Below are positions 1 through 11,200 of a DNA stretch of 64,000 nucleotides, piece after piece. The stretch covers positions 18,808,501-18,872,500 of the forward strand of contig JAXDDX010000001.1 in NCBI GenBank assembly GCA_034670405.1, read 5' to 3'. A program made the translations under genes and the position numbers. The DNA is from Hoplostethus atlanticus. Lineage: Eukaryota > Chordata > Actinopteri > Trachichthyiformes > Trachichthyidae. Position 1 is the stretch's first letter, and each line of letters begins with the position of its first letter. The notes below the pieces were generated by a model. It had not been told where the DNA came from. It saw only the letters and a program-made list of their open reading frames with translations, and did not search any database.

Positions 1-639
1 TGCCTGTGTGGGGTTCCCAACGCTATTATACTTTCACCTGAGGGTTTTACTTTGACAGGCGGTTTCTTAACATTTGAGCATAACCTGAGCTCGCTCCGGG
101 GCACGTCGGCTGAGTGTCACTACATTACAATGATATCCTGACTGCAAACAAGTTGCACCACTTGTTCTAATAATGGCAACTTGTCCAACTTGCTATGACA
201 TGAGTAACAACATGGGCGATAGGTCTATGTATTCTTTATACATTGTTGTTGGTCTGCAAAATCTATGTTTGTCTTGATTCTGCTTTCTTGGCCAGGTCTC
301 CGTTGAAGAAGAGTCTTAATCTGAGTAGGATGAACCTGGTTAAAAAGGTTCCATAAAATACAATAAATAAAATAAGATAGGGCTACTGCGGTACTTAATT
401 ACATATACTGATTTATAGACGTCCTGCTACACAGAAAAATATCTGAGCCGTAAATGTTGACACACAAAAAAAAAAAGCTATTACATTTGTAGAAATGAAA
501 GTGAGCTGACAGTCATTATGGCCAAGCACACAAATGGCCGACCCCTAACCAGATCTACCACATGCTCAATTGTGATCCAATATTCTACTTTGTGTGCAGT
601 GTAGTTGCTGGTAAGACAATTTCACCAAACAGTTTTAAA

Positions 640-1790
640 AAAATAATTAATGCTTCCAGACTGAAAAATGATTTAAAAAACACAAAATTTGTACTTGTTT
701 TTATTGAACATATTGTTCAAATGTTGAAAAAGTATGTGAACCAAGAGATTCAGTACCTGGTGGAACCTCCTTTAGCAGCAATAACCTCGACCAAATGTTT
801 CCTGTAGTTGTGATCAGACCTGCACAACGCTTAGGAAGGTGTTTTGGACCATTCCTCCTTACAGATCTGTTTCAGTTCATTGATAATTTGATATTTGTCT
901 TGCTTCAGGTCATGCCACAACATTTCAACAGAGTTAAGGTCAGGGTTCTGACTTCTGTTGTAGATTTGCTTTTGTGTTTGGAGCCATTGCCATGCTGCAG
1001 TACCCAACCTCTGTTAAGCTTCAGATCACGGACCGTTACCATGATATTTTCCTGGAGAATGTCCTGATACAATTGTGAATCCATTGTTCCCTCAATGATT
1101 GAAGCCATCCAGGGCCTGAGGCAGAAAAGCCCCAAACCATGATGCTCCCTCCACCAAGCTTCACGGTTGGGATGAGGTTTTGCTGTTGGTATTCCTCCTC
1201 CAAACAGCGTTGTGTCATGTGTCCACAGAACATTATTCCAGTATCTTTGTGGAACATCCAGGTTGTCATGGAGGTTTTTATGGCGAGCAGTGGTTTCCTT
1301 GGTATCTTCCATGAACACCACTCTTGTTTAGTGTTTTCCTTATTGTGGACATCAGATGTTAGAAAGGTCAAGAGATGCCTGCAGGTCTTCAGCTGTTACC
1401 TTAAGGTTCTTGGTCACCTCCTTGACCATTATGCGTTGTACTCTTACTGTGATCTTTGCTGGGGAGAGCAGCAATGAAGCTGAATTTTCTCAATTTGTAT
1501 ACATCCAAACTTCGTGGGGTTTTAATATGACAGGACTCCTCTAACCCACAGCTGAATGTAATCTCACTGATTGGATCACCTGACTTCAATTACCCCCTTT
1601 CATAGAAGTCATTATCCTAGAGGTTCACATACCTTTTTCCAGCTTAGGCTGTTAATGTTTGAACAATATGTTCAATAAGGAAATATAAAAGTACATTTTT
1701 TGCGTGTTATTTGTTAAATCACATTGTGTTTATTGTGGATGAGATCAAATCATATTTTAGAAGCCATTTATGCAGGAATGCAGGTTCACA
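640..1790 (-). mobile_element. Tc1-like transposon relic
   Basis: Minus-strand fragments between 1471 and 905 read like the second half of a Tc1 transposase (WTHDTTLFGG, then HGLGLFC near 1180-1130 and NRGWVLQHGNGSKHKSK near 950), with stops and frameshifts. Inverted ends share a TTGAACATATTGTTCAA core (704-722 and, reversed, 1660-1680) followed by a GTATGTGAACC motif, typical of long Tc1 inverted repeats. The outer limits are approximate. It sits in the intron after zc3h18 exon 13. Confidence 0.75.
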
Positions 1791-2211
1791 AACGTTTTCT
1801 CGCAACTGGATGTTCAGTTCGCTGCAATTGCTAGCTTAGCTTGACGGTTTAAACTATAGTATAGCTAGCACAGCTTACTATTTGTATCAGTAACATTACG
1901 GTTGTCCCTTAAGGTGCTCAGTATGTTGTTCCACCGTAGAGCACCACTGACCCATAATCTAAGTAGTTTATGGGCAGAACAAACAACACTGGGTGTTGGA
2001 GCTGGGTTTCCTAGAGACTTTCCATGGAGTGACCCATGCTGCCCACACCGCCGCCCACACCCCCGTTTAACCACATACCAAACCACACTCCGTCGCTGTC
2101 CTGCCATGTCCTTTAACTGTTCTTCCTCTCTCGCTGATGTCACACAAACACACACTGACAATCAGCAATGTGTACAAAACTCACAGCTGCATTTTCTTCC
2201 TTCACCCATCC

Positions 2212-2335
2212 ACCCACTCCTTCACCCCCACACATACTCCGTGGTCTCTCCCCACCCCCCCCCCCCACCCACAACTGTTCAGCTGTGCGTAACACGAGCA
2301 CCCACCCACACACACACAAACACACACACAGAATA
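2212..2335. repeat. C-rich and (CA)-rich low-complexity tract
   Basis: CCCACC/CACA-rich stretch with a run of C near 2257-2267 and imperfect (CA)n near 2308-2330. No coding signal in it. Confidence 0.7.
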
Positions 2336-2848
2336 CGAGCTGTGAAACACACTTCTGCTTGATGCAAATCTACCTGCTAAACAGAGTGTCTTTGTCAACT
2401 CCGGGGGATACGTGCCATGGAAGCTCAGTAATCAAACATGCAGGTGAGCCACCGTTCACCCACCTACAAGCACACGCCTGTAACAAATATCACGGCATGC
2501 AGCCTGTTTTCCTGGGCACTTTTTGACATTATTAGGCATAATAAGCCTATTATAACTGGATTCTGAGCACGATGTAACAAGATAAAAATATTTAATGCAT
2601 AATTAATATATAATGCATAACTCATAATGCACAAAAACCTCTGGGGTTGAATACTTTCTCTGGCAACGACATAGATAATCTCACAACACAGTCACAACAG
2701 AGTACTAATGTTTTGATGATGCCTCTGGAATGCACTTGAGGTCAACGTTCCACTGCTTTGACTAAAAAGGGTTTGCTAGGTGCAGTAGTTGCCACCATCA
2801 GCAAACAGTACAAATGTACAATTTATCAGAATAGTAAGTACCACCAAC

Positions 2849-3269
2849 TTAAAGGGTAATTCCGGTATTTTTAAACCTGGGCCCTATTTGTACATATTTT
2901 GGGGTCTAAATGACTAATAGGTACAAAACGTTTTGGAATTGCTCCGGTAGATCGCCTCAGTCGGCAGTCGTGAAACGGGCTGCAATGGCTGCAACGTAAT
3001 CCGCAGGGGCAAGTGCGCCGATCAAAGTACGTCCAATAAAAGTGCTTGTTTTTGCCACTGACAGGCTCAGATTGTTATTGGAAGTGTCTGACAACATGAA
3101 GGAAAGGATCGCTACAGAGATAGACCTTTTTTAAACCAGAAACAGAAGTCTGGCTCAAGGAGAAGTCTTGCTCGCGAGAGGTGAGTTGTTGCAGGAAGAG
3201 GTTAAACAAAGGTCCATCTCTGTAGGGATCCTTTCCATAAGGTTTAAAAATACCGGAATTACCCTTTAA
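2849..3269. mobile_element. TTAA-flanked MITE with nested inverted repeats
   Basis: Perfect 30-nt terminal inverted repeats including TTAA (TTAAAGGGTAATTCCGGTAT... at 2849-2878 and its complement at 3240-3269). A TTAA target duplication is typical of piggyBac- or Kolobok-type elements. A second internal inverted repeat (about 3101-3131 and 3208-3236, core GGAAAGGATC) would form an inner hairpin. No transposase coding capacity. Confidence 0.85.
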
Positions 3270-3850
3270 ATACCTGTACTTTCTCCATTTTCATTCTGGT
3301 TGTTGTTGTACTAAACACTACTAAACAGCTGCCTACAGACTGTGAAACCCCACCTCTGCTTCGTTGTGATTGGTCAGCTCACAAAACAGTGGTCGACGTC
3401 AACTTTAGAAAGGGCTCCAACTTTACCTAAAAAGCAGCCAGGTACAGCATTTCCCCCCGAAGCAGCCGGGTAAGACTAGGCAAGCTAACATCCAGTTGAA
3501 ATTATGCAGTTACAATAGAGGAACTGGAATAAAATTGTGAAGAAAAGCAATTCCTGTTTTGTGCCATAAAGCAATTTCCCTTTGTGTTGTAAAGCAATCT
3601 GGCAGACTTCCAGCTAAATCCGACCTGGTGGCACACAATGTAAAATGCAGCGTAGAGGCTGCCAGTCTTCTTGGCAACGGTCTTGTTTGTTTACAGCAAT
3701 TATACTGATGTGGTAGTGATTTATAGATGTTAAAATTCTAGATGTAGCATCTGCAATTACCATCACTATTGATGATTAGCTCATTTTTAAAAGACAAAAA
3801 AAGCAAATATTTAAATAAAGGTGGGGAAAGCTTGAGGGAAGGACGCCTAC

Positions 3851-4270
3851 CTCCGAGGAGGGTGCTGCTGTCGTTCTTTCCGTCTGCCTTCCCTTGGGTT
3901 GGGAGGCTTCCCGGGCTCTCGTGGTGCCAGGGGTCTACCTCCTCCTCCTCCTCCACCAACACCTGCACTGCCACCTGCACCACCACCAACACCACCGCCT
4001 CCTGCTCCTCCTGCTCCTCCACCACCTCCTCCTCCTCCTCCTCCTCCTCCTCCTCCACCTGCACCTCCGCCTCCTCCTCCTGCACCTCCTCCTGCTCCAA
4101 TTCCTCCTCCTCCTCCGCCCTCCCGGGTATTGGCCGGAGGCTTGCCCCCCTCCGGTGCTGGTTTGGGCGGCCTGCCCGGCTGTCCGCTGGGCGGTGGGGG
4201 GCTGGGCGCCTTCTTCATGGGAGGCTTGTCCCTACGAGGAGGGGGCATGGCACCGGGCTTCAGCAGCATG
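3851..4270 (-). CDS. zc3h18: zc3h18 exon 13, Pro/Gly-rich region with glycine expansion
   Basis: 420 nt. Encodes MLLKPGAMPPPRRDKPPMKK, a proline-rich stretch, then about 60 residues that are almost all Gly with single Ala, Ile, Val and Ser, then RPLAPREPGKPPNPREGRRK and ERQQHPPRR. The end matches human GDPREARRKERPARTPPRRR. Acceptor CCTAAG|CATGC, donor CGGAG|GTAGGC. The plus strand over 3937-4120 is a (CTC/CTG)-type triplet repeat. This is the last exon of the gene I can find in the window. Confidence 0.88.
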
Positions 4271-5176
4271 CTTAGGGGAGGAAAAGGCACTTCTTGTTTT
4301 GTCGGGCATGCAAACAATGACAGGCAGGCATCCACAACTAGCATGACAGAAGAGCCCATGCAATGGTCTAGCTAATGTTGTACTATAAAAAAGGCATGAT
4401 GCAATGTGGTTCAGGTGCAAACCCAGGGCTACCTATAGTGATGTGAATGTCATGTGAGTCTATGTGGAGTAACCCAATACTTGTGTAAGATGTGCGGATG
4501 GAAGCAGATCCCTATAAGTATGACTCACTACAGAAGGGGGGACATATGGATTGAAGGTGTGTAGTGTTACCCTTTAGCTAGCGCAGGAGGCAGGTCCGGT
4601 TTGTTCTTAGCGTTTCTCGGCGCCGCTGGGCTTGGCGAGGGAGAGGTGGAGAACGACCGAGATCTACAAACACAGACAGATCGATTTAAAACTGGTTTGC
4701 AACAGTTTGCTTGCAAGGATTTGAACGGTTTGAACTTGTTCGAAGCCGTCAAGACACCTTGATTGAAGTTTTCAGTAGAATTTGGTTCAGACACTACACT
4801 TGACTATAGGCGTGTCTTTGTTTCTAACGTCAGAATTCAAGAAGTCGGAGAAATCACCGTCCATCGCCGAGTTCCCAAGCGGTATTTACCAGCTGAAGGC
4901 CATCTATCTACTCTGTTTCCCATATGACTTGAATGGAGCATGAAGTGAGTTGTTTCTAAGAGCGTTTACCGACAAATTTATGAATCTATTAATTGATCTA
5001 ATTCATGAATGTATCAGAGTCGGGCCTGTGTAGTAGTCGTACCTGGAGCGGCTTCCACTGAAGGAGCTGCGCTGGGAGGAGTGGCTGGAGTAGGAGCTGA
5101 ACGAGGAGGAGCGGGAGCGTGAACGAGATGACCCAGAGCCTGTGTAGGACGAAGACCGAGACGAAGACCTGCGACC

Positions 5177-5212
<36 letters not shown>

Positions 5213-8200
5213 TAGCTTGTACAAATACCCTTAACACACTCACTGATACATAGCCTCTTAAAGAAACACTCAGGCATATGACTCATACACACACATGGAA
5301 AACTGGCACCAATACCAGGTTTTCTAGATAGTTTCAGTTTTATCCAGACGATAATTGCTTGATTAGATTTGAACATTTTGGCCGACGTTCAGTATGATGC
5401 ATGCTGACAACACCAACTACACCAGGCTACACCAAGTCAGGCTTAAAGCAGCTCATAACCTTTCTGAAAAACAAAGGTCATACAGGTCATGAAGTCACTT
5501 CCCTGAAAGACCGGTTAGGATATGACGCTTCCAGACATTTTGTTGGGCTGCTGCAGAGTTATCTGGAGGGAACTGAACTGATTTATTTGTCTAGAGGACA
5601 GGCTTTGAAGGAGAGCGCTTGATGAGGTTAGTTTTCCTACTCTGTTAGGCTGCTATCAATAATTATTTAGAAATGTATTTGAAGTTTTTTTCTGCAAAGA
5701 GTTTGTGTATTGCTTAGCTATAGTATAAAAGTTGTTCTCCCAATTAGGATTAGTAATAGTTAATTAAATAGTTAATTTACAGTAACCACTAATTAGTAAT
5801 TACTGTAAATTAATGAATAGTGCATGATGTACAGTGCCATTTACTTTAGCTAATAAAATAGAATTCAAACAGCAATTCTTCAAAGATTTAAAGCTTTTTA
5901 GCAATGTCAACTTCATGTCTATTTTGTTTTTCATTGTTCCATGCTAAACAAAGTTTAAAGCAAAACAATTACACCTGCCAAATAATGCAAATCTCACTTT
6001 GGTCACTGTACTGGAATCATAATGTTAAAAGGCGACTGGCTCTGCACAACCAACCTACTTTTTAATCCAGCAGGTAAACTATTTTGCACACGGTTCACCA
6101 TGTTGTACATTTGCTGCTTTGAATATCTGCATGTGTGTTGTAGGCTAAGTAACCATGCTTTCCAGCAAACACACTACAGTAGCAGATGGGTAACAATGAA
6201 TTTGGGCTCCATCAGTCCACTGTGAGGCGAATAATATACAAATAGAGAGCATTTAACTTGACAGTGACTCTGACTAGACGTTGACGTGCCACAAGAAAAA
6301 TATTCAAACTAGTAAAAAAAACAAAAACAACAACCCAAGAATAACATCCAGAGATCTGCAAGCCCCCATTGCTGCACCTGATGTCATCGAGCAGCATCAT
6401 GCATGAGAAGCCAGGAAGAACCTCTACGGGCTGAAAACAACAAAGCTGCCTGTCTTTTGCTTGCCAGAGAATGTTTGGCAGCAGTCCGTGAAACCAAACA
6501 GACGAAAAGCCCAGAAATCTCCCGTCATGTCACATCACCTACAGGTATTTGCATGTGGGAAGAGGATCATCGGAGTTCTTTGAAAAACCGCAGCTATGGT
6601 GAAGATTTAGTTAAATATGTAGTATTGCTGAATAGATATCATAGTTATGTAGTTAAAAGGTATTATTTTCCAAAACTTTCCAAGCCCCTCAATTCCCGTG
6701 ATTTACCAGGATTTCCCTGATTGCAAGGAGGCGCCCCTACCTGGAGGAGTTGGACAGGGAGACGGAGGAGCCCGAGGGCCGGTGTCGCCGGCGGCCTCGC
6801 GGCGGGGAGCCCACCCCGGGACGCCTCCTGGGGGATTTGGACCGACGCCATGGGTCCTTCCACTCATCTGGTCGCCTCATGACTGGGACGACCTCCTTCT
6901 TAACGGGAGGCTCCATCGGTCTGCTGAGGGGGGTTGAGAGGAGAAAAGATGGAGCGTCAGAGGGAGGTAGATTGGAGAGAACAAGAAATGTAAATTCTCT
7001 GGGTGTAAATTCCAATGTCTTGTCACATTCTAATATTTCTTATATATTGCATATGCCTTGATATTTATCGTTATATTTTCCATATATCGTGATACTGCAT
7101 ACATTCTCAGAATTATGTACGTATACCTCCACATTGCACTTATTTCTCAGTAGGTTCTACTGCTGTCACTACGTAACGACCCAATTTCCCCATGGGGCTC
7201 ATTTAAGTTCCATCTAATCTGATCTGGAAGGGCTGAGCTGGAGGGAAAAGGTCAACAGAAGGTCAGAATCATTGCTGAAAAGCAGAAGCCAGGATGCCAC
7301 ATAGAAAAGGTCTTGAGTCAGTCAGTCAACTTCCACTGCACGTTGTCGCATGTTGTTCAGCTTCTGTGTTACGGGACTACGATTTCATGATGACGATGAC
7401 ATGGAACCAAGTTTTACAAGCCACTTATTTACCACTTTATAACCAATGTAAACATCAGTTGCAACTTTATAATAGTGGCTCACATAATGCTGATTTATTT
7501 TTTATTATTTTATTAATAGTTTGTTAATTTTCAATTACCAAAGTATTTGAAAGTGTTTGACTTGGACAATAACAAATGACTAACAAATTGTTACCTAAGG
7601 CAATCAAAAATCATTGATTTAATTTCTTAAGTTATAATACAACATAGATTGATTTATTAAAATTGGTCATTAATCAATGATTAAATATACATTATATCAT
7701 GTGCTATTCATTAGTTAATTTAGCAATATCGTAAACAACATAACTAATCAATTAGTTATTTAAACTATTCAATAATAATAAATATTACATCATTATTAAT
7801 TAACCATTTAATACTGATAATTATTATAAAGTAATGCTGTTTTTTTGTGAACTGACCACTGTGGAAATTGGATACAAAATTCCACAGTGGAATATTTTGA
7901 AGGGTCAAACTGAAACTGAAAGGCCAAAGAGGCATAATGTGTTTTTGTGAACGTGAAATATCTTTGCTGATAGTGCGGCACCTGGGTAACACGGTCTGCT
8001 GATATTTGTGACTGTATTGATTTGAATCCCAGCTCAACCCAGCCCTGCCACGTCACTCATCTCCTTTTCCCGTCTACAGAAACTGCAATGATCTCATAAG
8101 AATTAGTAAGATACTGAAAATGCCCAACTCCAACTCCGAAATCACCACCCACCAAATGCCAGACAACAAACAATAACAGTGGCCAGTATCACTGGCTGTG

Positions 8201-11200
8201 AACATTTTGAGATGATAACATTTACATCCAGTCTTGGTCTTTGCCTGTTGTCAAACATTGTCCCTGCTGGCTATTATTTACTCTGACCATGAGCCAATTA
8301 AATCAAACAGTCTGTAAAACAATGGCTCTGTATCAAACAGCCTGATTGGCTGCCTGTTACGCAGTTCTACAAGTTTACCAGCCCATGGCAAGTGAGCAAA
8401 AAAAGAAAATGCCTAAAGAAACAAACAAATAAATGATGTAAGTATATAAGTATGGCACCTGGCCAAAAGACCACATGGTGCACACATACAGCCATCCATT
8501 CAGTCAGAAAGATGATTCCACACAACGCTATACCGTTTACATATAGGCCGGGATCCCTTTGTTTCAAAAAGGCCATGAGGCAGCTTGAAAAGATCATATT
8601 TTGTGGTTAATTTAATATAAGTTTGGCTGTTACATGAGTCAACAGGTGGTGAAAAGGCTAAAGAGTATTTTTCGATGAAATTCCCGAACCCGAATCTCCA
8701 TGCCTAGAAGCAAAATACTGGATATGCTAAATACGCTACCAAAACGGAAACGTGGGTGTGCCTGCTGCAAAGGGCTTCTGGTAACAACCTAATGACAAGA
8801 TAAACCTCTACAATGTAGTGGGCCATAAATAGGAGCCGGATCCACTTGCAGTTGTTTGTTTTCAAGTCTACGAGGTATGGGAGTTTCCAGAGGGATCAAT
8901 GTTTATTTACACTAAAAAGACAGCTCGATTCAAGGCTTCTGTCCAAATATTTGTTGGAGGAAATGAAGCGGAGGAGTATGGATATTCCCGCTGTGAAAAG
9001 AAGCAGTGTCCCGTGTAACTGAAACTATGCCACTTCAATGCTTGAACGAGCCCCACCTCTGTATCGGTTGCAGCCTGGCTATCCCCTGGGTCGGCACTGC
9101 GGCCGGTGCCAGGAGAACGCTTTGGTTTATGAACACACCCGCACAATACCTTTGGACTTTCTGCTGCAGAGGCGCTTAATGTGTAACAGGAGATGAACAT
9201 TGAACTTGAACCAATATCAAACTGGGACAAGCACGCACACACACAATGACAAAATGAGTGGCGTCATTTTACATGCCACACTGTTTGCACGCACACAGAC
9301 AGAATGAAAAATTCCACAGGCGTGATGCAAGAGCAAGCCTAACCTAACGCGTCACAATACTCCTGCAGCTAAAAATAGAACCACAACACTACAGCTATTT
9401 ATAGCTCTGAAACTTGAACAGAGCTATTTATAGCTCTGAAACATGATTCTGATGACTGGTTCCTATTTCCTTTGAGGAAAGACTAACAGAATAAAGGAAA
9501 TGGTGCATAGAAAGCCAACAAAGCCCACACATTACAACAAAAGGCAGTGGGACGTTTAGGGACCTAAAGTCTTTTGGCTTGAAGAGCCTTCTGGAAAAGC
9601 CCACTCCAGTTTGGAGAAAGTTGGCCCAGTTGCTTATACAAGCTGAAACTCGGTGCATTGCATCAAGCAATGGTATACAGGTTTGTCAGAAACAGGTGTG
9701 GAAGTGGCATTGAATGAACAAACCAGATAAAACGAGGAGATTAGAGGTTTCTGTAAGTTCCAAAAAGTAAAACACAGGAGCAGTATCAGAGAATACTGAT
9801 TTCATCTTCATTTTCCTGGAGGGATTTTCTCCCCCTCCTCCTTATAGAACTCGACCAACTCAGTGAGGTTTGAGGTCTCTCATGCCAATCCAAAACACTA
9901 AACTTCTTCTTCCTGAGCCAAGTTAAGTAAAGTAAAGTTAAGTTCATGCCTTTGCACCGCCTTAATGCATTTACTGGTCTACTTTGTTAACCTACAAGTA
10001 AGCATATTAAACAGAAATGGCAAATAGAAAACATTGTTTATTTATTAGTTTATTATTTATTCAGTCACTAACACATTTCCTGTGGGAAATGCTGATGAAG
10101 ACATGTGGATGCACAGGGACATTTTCTTCTTGACTGGAAGGGCACTACAACTTTTTGTAACATATAAAGCATTTTCTCCATTTTAACAATTTTTCCTTGA
10201 TGCGAACAAGAAAAATGTACACTCATGTTTGTGTGCGTGCGTGGTTGCCAAACGTGTTTCCTTTGGGTCAACTGAATAACCTTTCAACATAATGTTTCCA
10301 ACATCGTATTGTTATGCGTTTGCCCATGACTGTATTGAGACACACGTCAGTAAAAGTCGAGACACACATCAGTACAAGTCAGGTCACGCTTATCCCAACA
10401 AAACGCTTGGGTGTGGCTGTTAGTAGTAGCAAGTGAAGATATGAGTGAGTGTTCAATGGGGGCATCGTAGGAAATACTTTGCCTAATCAAACTAATGAGT
10501 AATAGAAAAAAAAAACCCATTAAAAGTGTGACCTTACACCACAACAACGATACTCGGTACGTCTAGGAACTGCTCTGGGCCTAGCCTTTTTTCATGTGAC
10601 GTCTCTCCCCAACAGGAAACACTGTGCTTCACATCACTCGGCACAATAGCAGCGTGACGGGAGGGTGTTGGCCCATTTCGTGACAGGTCTCCCACTTGTT
10701 GACAGTTAATATGACAGAAACATTATTGTAATGGATGATGCATCCGAGGGAAACCTAGTTCAGTTCCGATATTTCAAAACTTCAAAACCACAAATGCAAA
10801 TAAAATCAGTCTGGTTTCTTCCATGTTGACAAGCACAGGTGCCAAAAAGTGACGTCGGTGACAGAACGGTGTGCAAACTCTCGGTGGTTTAAACGTCATC
10901 TGATGTTCAATGCATTCCAAGAGATGCCTTGTCTGAGTAGCCCCTTACTCAAAAGTCTATTGAGGCAATTGTAAGTGGAGAAATCTCTGCCTCTTCTATG
11001 ATGGATTTCTCCCTGTATGATTGTTGAACGTCGGTGCAAAATGACAAGTACAGAAAGAAGACCTTGCTCTTTTATTCTTTGAATCTGACACCAAAACCTG
11101 ATGTTTACCGTTGATGTTTTAGATCGTTGAAAATTTGTCTCCTATTCAACTCCATTGTAGCTGGGCTGGAAATATCCCGATATGACTTCACGTTTGGCCA

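Noticed and set aside
1..3850. Search for the missing 3' exons of zc3h18
   Set aside because: No minus-strand sequence matching the Ser-rich or C-terminal part of the family was seen; the remaining exons presumably lie left of the window.
3899..4375. Plus-strand proline-rich open frame (formin-like PPPP tract)
   Set aside because: It is the complement of the glycine-rich zc3h18 exon 13; splice sites and homology are on the minus strand.
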